In this document: piece by piece, positions 47,148 through 57,482 of the stretch | How positions within the stretch are numbered: position 1 is the stretch's first letter | Layout: every line of letters begins with the position of its first letter | Origin: Heliocidaris tuberculata | Taxonomy: Eukaryota > Echinodermata > Echinoidea > Camarodonta > Echinometridae | Assembly: GCA_025618425.1 (NCBI GenBank) | Contig: CM046833.1 | Span: forward strand, 40,334,522 to 40,398,521 | Reading direction: 5' to 3' | Length of the DNA: 64,000 nucleotides | The notes under the pieces: generated by a model | Told to the model about the DNA's origin: nothing | What the model saw: only the letters and a program-made list of their open reading frames with translations | The model's database searches: none | Made by a program: the position numbers and the translations under genes

Positions 47148-47685
47148 CAAATGTTAAACTGCTTAAAGCTTGTTAGTACCATTTCTACCATAACAACAGA
47201 AAATAGATTGTGCTAATATTAATTTTAAAATAGAATATTTCATTTATCAATCAACCGCTCAACAATATCGTGTATTTTTTTTTTTATAATTATTATTGAC
47301 ACAATCGAGAGTTTAAGATAAAATACAAAGCCAGTTTATGGCCTGATTAATATCATCAAATAACCTCATAATGCCAATTAATGTAAGTTTCCGAAACTCC
47401 TTGAATTTACGACTTACTTACCACTTTTGCTCTTGGGAAAGACAAATGAGCTTCCATTTTCGCAGCTTCCATTTTCGCAGCACGAGAGAAAAGTGAATGA
47501 TAGTATTCGCCAGTGCTTTTGAGTTTCACGTATCTTGCTATCACGGTATATAAACGCATTTCTTCTTGTTTTCAACCTTTTCTTACAGATATTCTGTTAA
47601 GGTTTTAGATGGTTCATGCTAAAAAACTCTTAGGTTGAAACATACAGGGAAAGGACTGACAATCCCTTGATGGCGATATTGATGT
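47148..47685. other. gap between copies D and E
   Basis: Segment 47370-47610 resembles 26240-26470 downstream of copy A, including ACAGATATTCTGTTAAG after a pyrimidine tract. No gene. Confidence 0.5.
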
Positions 47686-48074
47686 TCTTTTTCGAATATT
47701 CTCTTCTTCGCCTTCATCGTTTTTCCAACGTACGAGATCAGCGTGTCTACTAGTATTCAAGAACCCTGAAGTCCTGCCCATCGTTGGCGAAGATATTACA
47801 CTTGCCTGTACTTACACGCCATCGTATGAGTTTCGAATACTGTCTTGGGAGTACAGTAATAACAATACTCTGGCTACTGATAAATGCAGCAGGTCGACAT
47901 GTGAGCGAAATGTCCCTAATAAGATGAATTTTAGTTTGGTGGCAGACTCTTCCAGTGGAAATCTGACAATCAGGGATATTAAAATGGATGATAACGACAC
48001 TTATTTTTGCCAAGTTAGTACAGCTTCTGTAAATGAAGACTTAAATGAAGTGGAACTCACAGTGATGTCATCAG
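47686..48074 (+). pseudogene. Ig copy E: fused leader and V-type Ig domain, frameshifted
   Basis: Leader-like ILFFAFIVFPTYEISVSTSI runs without an intron into the V domain; in all other copies an intron separates them. No in-frame ATG is present in the leader frame. A stop follows at CAAGAACCCTGA, and the V domain continues in the next frame: PIVGEDITLACTYTP, LSWEYSN, DKCSRSTCERN (CX4C loop), SSSGNLTIRDI, NDTYFCQVS, and a GTAAGA donor. The domain is the most diverged V of the array. Confidence 0.65.
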
Positions 48075-48357
48075 GTAAGATATTTCCCTGGTATTTTATT
48101 TTGAGTAATGTGAACATACACTGTATGAATAAATGTTGCGCTTATTCGCGAAATTAGTAGATATGCTCTTGCGATATCGACGATAATGGCATTTTAATTT
48201 CTGACTAGAAACATACGAATGGTGTCATTCTTGAATTATATACTTATTTTACAGTGAGTCTGCAATTCCTGCATGTGAAAAATTTATGGAAGACAAATTC
48301 ATCACAATACAAAACGTGACATGCAGTAACTTTTATCTTTTTTTCAAAAAAATCAAG

Positions 48358-48685
48358 CTTTACCCAGTGGAGTACAATCATCGATAGCAGGTCCAAGAAT
48401 TAATACAAGGGTGCAGTTACAGTAAGCATGACTTCAGGGCAGATCCCCAACCTCACATGTGCAGTAGAAGGCGCCAGGCCACCTGCAGTAATACAATGGC
48501 ATATTCTCGTCAACGTACATGCTGTACCGGCTAATCAGTATAGCGCTATTCAAGATGACTCTTATGTCTCTCGAAGAGTTGTGTATGTAACCCCGTCAAG
48601 AGACGATGATGGAAAGACTATCAAATGTGTAGTATCGCATCGGGAGCTGCAAAACAATCTTCAATCTTCAATCTGTCTTGAATAA
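48358..48685 (+). pseudogene. Ig copy E: I1-type Ig domain, broken
   Basis: It contains an in-frame TAA at 48401-48403, then an open stretch IPNLTCAVEGARPPAVIQW, SYVSRRVVYVTPSRDDDGK, IKCVVSHRE and a terminal stop GAATAA where the donor GGTAAG would be expected (bases GAATAAGT). The donor is apparently lost. Confidence 0.75.
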
Positions 48686-48895
48686 GTATTTTCATGTAAG
48701 AGTGGGGTAGAATTAGTTTTTGGAAATGGTTGCATATCTGCCAAATATTTCTTTATTCCGTATTATTTCTGATAGGGAATCTTAACTCCAAAGAAAGTCG
48801 CCATATCTCATTGTGCTTACACCTCTTATATATTTTTATCATTCTGTTTAATTCTTTGAATAAGATCTGTTCATTCAGTATCGGATTTAGGTGGC

Positions 48896-48897
<2 letters not shown>

Positions 48898-48932
<35 letters not shown>

Positions 48933-48974
48933 TTTTCTTCTTCTTCTTCTTCTTCTTCTTCTTCTTCTTCTTCT
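48898..48974. repeat. T-run and (CTT)n microsatellite at an exon acceptor
   Basis: A run of about 33 T (with one G) followed by about 12 CTT units ends only a few bases before the CACTCAG acceptor of the I2 exon of copy E. Confidence 0.95.
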
Positions 48975-48981
48975 CACTCAG

Positions 48982-49297
48982 TCTCACCAAGTGGCCTCAA
49001 GCTCACTGGGTCTGGATTAAAGAAGTGTCATTGTCTTTGGGGACTCAACTATGTCATTCACCTGCAGGAGTATAGGATCAAGCCCCACAGCTCAAATCTC
49101 TTGGTTCATAGGTTCAGAAGAGGGCCTTGGAACCATCACTTCTACCAATACCGCAAACAAAGCTGATGAACGGTTACGAGATACAGAGTCGACCCTGCAG
49201 TTAATCCTAATGAAGAGGCATCACAACAAACCACTTCAATGTATCGCAGATGCCGGTATAAACCGACGTCAAGAGGAAATGAACATTATCGTGTATG
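48982..49297 (+). pseudogene. Ig copy E: I2-type Ig domain, frameshifted
   Basis: The phase-1 start (SPSGLKLTGSGLK) loses frame near 49026; the domain then reads VIVFGDSTMSFTCRSIGSSP, AQISWFIGS, STLQLILMKRHHNKP and LQCIADAG in one open frame to a GTGAGT donor. One indel restores the family pattern. Confidence 0.7.
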
Positions 49298-49463
49298 GTG
49301 AGTATATCTATAAGACATTAATTTGTTGTATTTCATCGTGATAAAATAAAAGGTATAGTCATTTTCTTATTTCAGGGATACTGGCAGTACCGAAACAACC
49401 ATATATAATGTAATTGTTTTCGTCGGTGCTATTTATGGCCTTAAATTTTCTTTTATTTTGAAG

Positions 49464-49770
49464 GACCCCCGGATCATCCACAAACGAATCGCACAAATGA
49501 TTTTCAGAATGGTTTACCCAAAAGTATAACATGCACATCGAACAACGGCTACCCAGCACCGGCTTTTCAATGGTACCTCGGGTCAAACAACGGCACCATG
49601 TATTCTTATGCAAGTTCTTTAACAAATGAAAATTATCGTATGAACGCCATGAGTGTTTTCACCATGACCGACACTAAAAGATCACGGGAAATGCCTAATC
49701 TGTCAGGCTTTCCAACCAGTCTCACCATCTATTAAGACTGTGAATGTCAGCGAGGTTCTAAATGTTCTCT
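49464..49770 (+). pseudogene. Ig copy E: I3-type Ig domain, frameshifted
   Basis: PPDHPQTNRTNDF, KSITCTSNNGYPAPAFQWYL and GSNNGT follow the I3 pattern. Near 49690 the frame changes; the second cysteine region (LICQAFQP) and the end (VNVSEVLNV) are in the next frame before a GTAAGC donor. No I4 or FN3 follows. Confidence 0.7.
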
Positions 49771-49935
49771 GTAAGCTTACTTTAATTAAGCAAATGGATA
49801 ATAATTTTCATTTTTTTAATCGATATTATTACATTAAAGGGGCAACCGTACTAGCAACATTTCCTTTAGACACGTGAACTTGTATGTTTCTTTCCTCATT
49901 TTCTCATAGCACATTGGGTAATAAGTAACTTTATG

Positions 49936-49972
<37 letters not shown>

Positions 49973-50933
49973 TGTTTTTAAAAATCTAGCAATTAATTTC
50001 AATTTGGAAGAAATTTTCATAATTTTAATTTCCATGGATTTAGCTCCTTTTGGAATGAAACCTTATTCAAATATCAATTTCTGCAAATTTAAAGATGTTT
50101 AACAATTAGAATTGAACAGGAAACATATTAATATTGATAGCAGAGTACATTTTAAATCTTTTCTGATGTTTATTTGTTGAGCATTAAAAAATATATATAT
50201 AAAAAAATCTTATCTTTTCTAAACAAGGGGATTTTTTGATGTTTCATTCCAGAAGGAGCTAAATCCAAAAATATTCATAAAAATATTAAAACTAGGTGAA
50301 TTATATCAAAGTTTTGCACTGATGATGCAGACTAGTAGGCGCAACATGTACTTTAAAATCCTACTACACAGCCTCAGGGAATGTGGTTAAATGAACACAT
50401 CCTAAATGACCATAGTGGATTTAGCTCCTTTTGGAATGAAACCGTTTTGGATTTAGCTCCTTTTAAAATGAAACCTAAATTTGTAATAAGATTTTCTCAA
50501 CTTTCCCAAAAAAAATTTTTGAATGCGATATGGTGCATTTCATTCCCATGTCTGAGATGCACATATTTATCTTTGAAAATCAATTTCGGTCAAAAATGGA
50601 TTTAGCTCCTTTTGGAATCAAGCTCTTCAAATACATGAATAAATAAAATTTTCAGGAATAGTAAACAAGTATTTGAATACTTTCCTTAAACAAAGCAAGT
50701 GTTGGGGAATTTTGAATAATTATTTGAAGGTATAGTATGTTGGCTTTGCAGTTTGGAACAGGTTATCAGAGCAATTGCCCAAGACTACTGTACAGTAAGA
50801 AATACAGGGAATTGTCAGCGTACATTATCCAAATTGATTAAATTTTGAACCGTGTGAAATATCCTAATTTGGATAAAACACTCAATGCATGTGAAATTTT
50901 TGAACAGATATCCTCAAAAATTTTTTGACCAAC

Positions 50934-50940
<7 letters not shown>
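49771..50940. repeat. AT-rich region with a dispersed 27-base motif
   Basis: A motif starting GGATTTAGCTCCTTTTGG and ending GAATGAAACC occurs at 50036-50062, 50417-50443, 50449-50475 and (shortened) 50598-50620 on the + strand, and at 50241-50266 on the - strand. (TA)n lies at 49937-49972. No coding sequence is visible. Confidence 0.7.
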
Positions 50941-51013
<73 letters not shown>

Positions 51014-51030
51014 GCGTGTATGTGTGTGTG
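50938..51030. repeat. (TA)n(TG)n microsatellite
   Basis: About 35 bases of TA followed by about 55 bases of TG with a few interruptions. Confidence 0.95.
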
Positions 51031-51815
51031 TGAAACCAATTAAATAAAAATTCCGTTTTCACATTTTCGGCCATAGGCCTTCATCAGGAAATGATGAAAA
51101 TTTGTTACGTGTCAACAAAAGAGCGCGAAGCGTAAATGTGCACCAGGCTCCATAGATACTAGCGCAACCATTGTGGGGAAAGCTAAAAGAGATAGAGGGA
51201 AGGGGTGACTATCAAAACGTCATAAAGAAAACGAGGGAAGGTAAAGAAGAAGAAGAAAAAAGCAAGAGAGAAGGGACGTGAAAAAAGTCAAAGGAATAGA
51301 AAATAGAATGAATTGTTTTGTATTACGTCGTTGAAAGTTTTCCAATCGCTCTAATAATAGAGTGATCAGAAGTAAACCTACATTCATAATGATCCTTTTA
51401 AGCTTTACATAATTATGACAATGGCATGATTGGCAGGATTTATGTCTCATTTACATCCCCTTTTCACAATACTGTTTTTTTATACGAATAAACCTTCTAT
51501 ACACCTTTTTCCTCCTACATATTTTAACTCTCCATTATGGAATCAAGGATTCTTTCTACAATTGTTTATTTATACGTGTAATATTCTGTAGGTATATGCT
51601 GCCATTTACAGCAGGAGTACAAACATCTGCAGAGTATGAAAGTGCATGAAACTGATTATCGAGATGTCGAATGAGTAAAGTGTTTTACTGAATATCCTGA
51701 ATCAAGATACATCTTTGTCAATGAGTGAACGATAGAGATATTACAATGACGACGAGACGGGAGCCTAGTTCGAACTCTAATGTTGGACAAAAGGGGAACT
51801 TCACAGCAAAAACGC
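51031..51815. other. gap without gene
   Basis: The phrase TTTTCGGCCATAGGCCTTCA with short self-complementary GGCC arms follows the microsatellite; the rest is purine-rich (51180-51300) or AT-rich. No gene. Confidence 0.5.
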
Positions 51816-51965
51816 TGTTTAAAATTTCGCTGTTTAAAATTGTGTTGTTTAAATTTTAAGCAATATTGTTTAAAAGACGTGTGGGGCTGAATACCACCTT
51901 TTAAAGTACTTGGCCGACGACAAAAAAAATACTGCAGACACTATTAGTTGGATGCTGTTGTTTAA
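51816..51965. repeat. TTTAAAC-rich block 1
   Basis: Several GTTTAAA words (CTGTTTAAAATTTC, TTGTTTAAATTTTAAG, TTGTTTAAAAGACG) within 150 bases, the same word that flanks the inverted repeat at 55.8-56.7 kb. Confidence 0.5.
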
Positions 51966-52788
51966 AACTTCACAAAGATGAAATATAATGGAAAACTGAA
52001 ACCCCTGCATTGTACAGAAGATACAACAGAAAGCATCATAAGTACATGATCATATTAATGTGAAATCATGCAAGTGATCATCTTATAGAGGTTGCTTAGA
52101 ATTCTGTAAACAAAATGCAGTTGACATCAGTTCAGGGGACTACAATTACATAGATTTTAAAACATTATCTGTGAATTTCCGGAAATAAGAAATACATGTA
52201 CCAATATCAAATATTCCGACTTCGATGATGGTTATACATTGTAATAACTTGACCGAACTTACCCTAGTTAGAATACGTCATAAAAGTAAGGACAGAGAAA
52301 ACTACATCATCTCAGCTGTGCCAATCACCAAAACTAGGCCGCAACTGCATGGTTAAAACTCCACATCAGTCATGTCAGTGGCTACTGGTACATAAAAATG
52401 AATATAAGTATCAGTATTGATTTATCATTTATAACACTATTTCTGTAAAATATATAATTTAACTGAGTCTGATGCTTACGACTAGTCATCAATCCCAAAG
52501 ATGTGAACAAACGAATATGCACGCCTATTTTCCACTGTGCAGTGGTAGTGCATCTCATTAGCATGATACAAAACAACGAACTATTGAACTCTTCTATGTT
52601 CTGACAGTAAAATACATCTTAATCAAGGTGATAAAATATCGTTAACTTATTGAATAAAACCCTGAACAATTTGCAATTTCATTATATAACAGTTATCCAA
52701 TCTAAATCTCTATTCCTTCTTCGAAAGTTGCCAATACAGTTTATGATCAATGACTTTGTATTGAACATCCACACACACACACACATAC
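51966..52788. other. gap without gene
   Basis: Mixed AT-rich sequence ending in a (CA)n run at 52771-52788. No exon or repeat recognised. Confidence 0.5.
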
Positions 52789-54191
52789 ACAGAGGCGCGG
52801 ATCCAGGGGGAGGGGGCCCGCTCCCCCACCCCCCCCCCCCAAAAAAAAAGAGGGAAAGAGAAAAGGAAAAGAAGGGAAAGGGAGAGAAAAGAGAAAAGGA
52901 ATAGAAGAAGAAGAAGAAGAAGAAGAAGAAAATTTGAAAAGGGGAAGAAAGAGTGAAGGAAGGGGGGGGGGAAAGAAGTGGAAGGGGTCCTTAGGGGGCC
53001 TTACCTCCCAGGGTGTAGTGTTGCCTGTTGCCTCCCCCCCCCCCTCCATAAAAAGAGAGAGAGAAAGCAGGAAGGAAAGCAGAAAGAAGAAAAAAGAGGG
53101 AAAGAGAGAAGGAAAAGAAGGGAAAGGGAGGGAGGAGAGAAAAGTGAAAAAGGAAGACAAAATTAAAAGAGGAAGAAGCGCTGACGCCGGAGAGGGGGGA
53201 CCGAAAGGACCTTGCCTCTCCGTTCTCCCTCCCCCTCCCCCTCCCCGGCCAAAAAGAGGGAAGGAAGGGGAAGGGAAAGAGGAGAGAATGGGAAAAGAAA
53301 AAAAAAATGAAATGAAAGAGGAAGAAAAGGGGGGGGGGGAGAGTCCAGGGACCGAAAGTGCCTTGCCTCCCTGACCCCCTTGCAAAGGGGGGCCTGTTGC
53401 TTCCCCTCCCCCCCCCCCCGCAAAGAGAGAGAGAGGAAGAGAGGGAACAGGAAGGAAATTAGAAAGAACAAAGAGGGAAAGAGAAGGATAAGAAGGGAAA
53501 GGGGAAGAGGAGAGAAAAGGAAAAAATAGGAAGACAAAATGAAAATGGGAAGAAGGATGACGGGCGGCAAAAGAGCCTTCCACCCCCCCCCCCCCTCCAT
53601 CAACAAAAAGGAAAATGAAGGAAAAAGGATAGATGAGAGAAAGGGGAAAAAGAGAGAGAAGGAAAAGGAAAAGGGGGAAGGGGGAACGAGGCCGGAGGCC
53701 GAAAGGGCCTTGCTCCTACGTTGTCTCATCTCCCCATCTCCAAGAAAAAAAAAAACAGAGCAGGGTGAAAGGGGGGGGGGGGTGGGGGGGAAGAGGATAT
53801 AAAGAGAAGGACAACGCAGAGGAATAAGAAAAGAAAATAACAAAAAGGATGTAAGTTTCCTGGAAATGAAAAAAAAAAAAAAGAAGCTTACTATCAATAA
53901 AGTAATTTAAATGCTTATCAAAGGCATTACCATTCTGAATATCTATATGTTAAAATTTAAGAATAACAATTTCATATCATTTGATAACAGATGGGTGAAC
54001 ATAATTTTGCTGTAAACTAGTTTTGCTATATGTGCTGTATAATTAAAATGGTTTGTTTGTTAATTTCTATTATGTGCAGTATTTTGTTGTTATTAATGTG
54101 TTTAAAAAGTATTGCAAAGTCAAAAGCAATATTTAATAAAGATATTTCTATAAGGGGGAAAAATCGGGCCTCCCCCCCCCCCCACCAAAAC

Positions 54192-54224
<33 letters not shown>

Positions 54225-54304
54225 GGGAAAGGGATCGAAAGAAAAGGGGAGAAGAATGGAAGATCGGGTTTTCCCTCGAACAAGGTACGCTGGTGCAGAT
54301 GGGT

Positions 54305-54336
<32 letters not shown>

Positions 54337-55199
54337 AAGGAAAGGGAAATGAAAAAAAGAAAAAAGAAAAGGAGTCTGAGAGAAAAATGATAAAACAGAG
54401 GAAGAACAAAAAAAAAGGGGGGGGGGACAGGGGTGCAATCGAATGTTTATCGTATCACACATTGGTTTGGATTTGCAACTTTTTTTACATCTTTATTTTC
54501 TGTAGGATGTTGTCTATTCATTGGGTGAGTTTGATAAATATTTTGTCTATATTTTGTTTGATTTTTTGTTTGATATGACTGAATTACTTAAAAGTGTCCG
54601 GTAGTAGGATACACTTTCATACTTTTCACTTCATTATCGGGCTGGGGTGACTCTGCTGTTCCTTTTGAAATTTGATTTACAGTATATGCCATTTCAGTCT
54701 TTTCAGATACATAACTGTTTGATATCTTCGCCGACTGTCGCCGAGGAGTAATGATTTGCCACAGTAATGAGCCCTTAGTACGGCTCCTGGCTTCCTGCAA
54801 GAGCCGACGCATGCTAATAAGGATTCACGAAACTCAGTGTTTAGGGCGGATTTCGAGGAAGTTAGCGTACATGACCATAATGACACCATCAGAAACAGAC
54901 GTTAGTTATTACCGAACAAAAGATGAATAAGTAGCTCCTCGAAATCATAGGTGCCAAATTGTAAATATTTTCTTTCGGAATTTAAAAACTTTAGTCATTA
55001 TAATATGATCTGTATGGACTTTAAAAATTTCAGAATGTTCTTCCGGCGGGAGTGAAAGCCCTTTATATGCTTTTGCACCCCCCCCCCCCCGAGATCGAGC
55101 GTCAGATACGCCATTTGTCACCATTATTGTAGCAATATGTAGCTCACATGATTTGAAATTTGCCCCCCCCCCCCCGCAAGAAATCCTGGATCCGCGCCT
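52789..55199. mobile_element. 2.4-kb element with GGATCC-containing inverted ends
   Basis: The left end AGGCGCGGATCCAGG and the right end CCTGGATCCGCGCCT are perfect 15-base inverted repeats. Both ends sit in CA-rich sequence. The interior has the polypurine units (52840-53880), AT-rich sequence, GA-runs (54187-54340) and C-runs near both ends. No transposase is visible, so it would be non-autonomous. Confidence 0.6.
52830..53880. repeat. tandem polypurine units
   Basis: About five units of 170-200 bases, each a C-run, then AAAAAGAGAGA-type purine stretch, then a GC-rich GGCCTTGCCTCC part. One strand is over 90 percent A+G for long stretches. The 278- and 244-codon frames on the - strand are artefacts of this composition. 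Confidence 0.75.
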
Positions 55200-55830
55200 G
55201 CACACACACACACACACACGTGTAAAATTGTCTGTATAGACACTACACAAATCAAGTAAAGCTATAAAACAAACTCTCATACTAAGATAACTTTCAATAT
55301 AACATTATTTTCTCATGATTTCACTGGTTATAATAAGCTGATATTTACGTCATGTTCAGTTATCTCTACATACCTTTTATTATAACTGGTAAATAATACC
55401 GGCTACTGGTGACAGCTTCATTAAACTTTCTCTCGTGTAGTGTACACAAACATCATATGTGCATGGGTCTACCCAGCAGGGCCTTGCCTGACATGTAACC
55501 ACATCTATAATGACTACTTTTATGCATGTTTAATCATCTTTCCTCCTTAAACTTATTCATTATTATATAAAAACATATGTATAATCTGCACAAGATTTAA
55601 TATCATCTCATACACAATTCAGGAAAAGTAAATGGAGGGACTACTTTGCCCTCGGAGTAAGTATACACAAGACCAAGTGATCTTTACAGTGATTAGGTTT
55701 CGGGGCCTAAAACGTACATCGACCACACCCGAAATGCTGTAGGGTGGCCTGTAGAGAAATAATAAAAAAGGGGAAAAAAATCAGTATTGTAAAGTCAAAT
55801 AGAGTTTGGACCACTACAGACGGACCCTGT
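55200..55830. other. gap without gene
   Basis: AT-rich sequence following a (CA)n run. No exon supported. Confidence 0.5.
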
Positions 55831-56705
55831 ATTTTAAACAGCCGCTGTTTAAGACATCAATGATAATCTTTTAAACAACGTTGTTTAAAAAGATTGAATA
55901 TTCGCGCTAAACGGGTTTCCTTCTCCGCCAAACACGGTCGGCTTCATCATGGCGGATGACTTTGTGGTTGCAATGTTGCAGAAGTATTGTAATCTGATCG
56001 GGGTTATACTCGATATACAATTGTGCTGCCATGACATCTATATATGTCTAGATCTAAGCCACAGTCAGAGAATTAATTATGATTTAGACCTGTGAGGTGC
56101 AAGTCGCCCTTCCAGCGCATCGCAGCGCAGTTTAAGTTGCACACACAGTGAACGCGCGCGTGGGTCATGTCCTATACTGTATGTGTGCAACTATCTTAGC
56201 TGCGCTGCGCTGCAAAGTTCCAGGTCTGCATCATAATTTATTTTGTGGATGAGGTCTAGATCTAGCACAAATATGTCTTGAGTATAAACTCGATCAGATT
56301 ACAATATATTTAGTCTAAGTGCTTACCTCTGAACATATCAATCAGCTCTGGAATTTGGAATTTACTTCAGTACAACAGCAGTGTATGTTTAAACACATCA
56401 TATCTGTTTAGTGTTTTAAACAATTATTTCGAACAACAGCTTTGAATGTATCTTTTAAACAATAGTTGTGCAAAAATTTTAAACAACTTAATTTAAACAA
56501 CCTAGATGTTTTAAACATTTTTTTTTTAACAACAAACTCTTTTAAAAATAGTTGTTAAAAAAAGTTTTAAACAACTGTGTGTTTTTAAACAACTTTATTT
56601 AAACAACCTAGTTGTTTAGAAGCTGTTGTTAAAAAAAAAAGGTTAACATTTTAAACAACAGTTGTTAGAGTGACCGGCTTAAACAGCTTTGTTTACAAAT
56701 TTTGA
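55831..56705. mobile_element. long inverted repeat flanked by TTTAAACAAC blocks
   Basis: Arms 55987-56150 and 56175-56304 are inverted copies: TTGTAATCTGATCG, CTAGATCTA, TTATGAT, AGACCT, GCAGCGCAG and GTTGCACACA recur in reverse order and orientation. Outside, TTTAAACAAC words and their hairpins fill 55836-55895 and 56385-56700. The whole could fold into one long hairpin. It looks like a foldback MITE; no protein is encoded. Confidence 0.6.
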
Positions 56706-56859
56706 AGAGTTGTTTGAAATATTGATTTACTGTGTATAGTCTTGATCATGTTTAAGACGTCGCCTGGACGGTACGTACATGCGATGGTGATCGAATGTGT
56801 AGTCTACCGAGTTTTGTGCCCGTTTATTGACATTCACGTGATACAGTAATACGGTCAGC

Positions 56860-57249
56860 ATGTCTGTGCCTGTCTTACCACCGTTTGATCCTCACGGGGA
56901 CAGCGCATCTCTGAGTCAGAGGTGGGAACAAAACATAAAGAGATTTGAAGGAGCCATGGTTGGTTTCAACATAACTGCACCGAAACGAAAACGAGCCCTT
57001 CTATTGCACTGTGAAGATGAACAGCTCCAGAATGTGTTTGATACCCTACCTGATAGAGGGACTGATAGTGATTATGAAAGGGTATGTGATGCTCTTAAAG
57101 CACATTTCGTACCAAAGAAGAACATTATCTATGAGACAATCCTGTTTCGTAGACTCACCCAAGAAGCTCATGAAAACGTTGCGCAATTCTGTACCAGACA
57201 ACGGAAGGAAGCAGAAAAGTGTCAGTTCACGAATGTGGAACATAAATAG
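56860..57249 (+). pseudogene. Ty3/gypsy retroelement gag fragment
   Basis: The frame opens MSVPVLPPFDPHGDSASLSQ and continues with RWEQNIKRFEGAM, RALLLHCEDEQLQNVFDTLP and LTQEAHENVAQFCTRQR, the capsid-like region of K02A2.6-type Ty3 elements. It stops at 57247-57249 (TAG), after which the same region appears to continue in other frames to about 57480. No LTR is visible upstream. Confidence 0.75.
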
Positions 57250-57482
57250 GTTACTCAGATCATCACTGGCTGTCTGTCCAGCCAGCTGCGTAGACGTGCC
57301 CTTGAGAAACAGACAATTCTTGACACACTTATAGAACTAAAACAATCCACTGAGTTATCACAGGAACGGGCAGATGAAGTCGATGCATACAAGGCTTCAC
57401 AAATCCATCGTGTTTCTTCACAACAGAAAGGCGTGCACGTCCCAACCAGAAGCCATCACAACTTAAGCCTAGTCCAAATAAG

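Noticed and set aside
50036..50620. Regular repeats suggestive of a CRISPR array
   Set aside because: Spacing is irregular, one copy is inverted, and the genome is clearly eukaryotic.
51040..51110. Hammerhead-ribozyme-like CTGATGA..GAAA on the - strand
   Set aside because: The core words are present around a GGCC-TAT-GGCC stem, but an extra A follows CTGATGA and stems I and III cannot be identified.
52747..53897. Open frames of 244-278 codons on the - strand
   Set aside because: Pro/Ser/Phe-rich frames arise from the tandem polypurine units; no family motifs and no codon structure.
53990..54578. 182-codon + frame
   Set aside because: Arg/Glu/Lys composition is produced by GA-runs; no domain features.
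56380..56860. 5' LTR of the Ty3 element
   Set aside because: No matching repeat was found after the integrase relic; the TTTAAACAAC block belongs to the inverted-repeat element.
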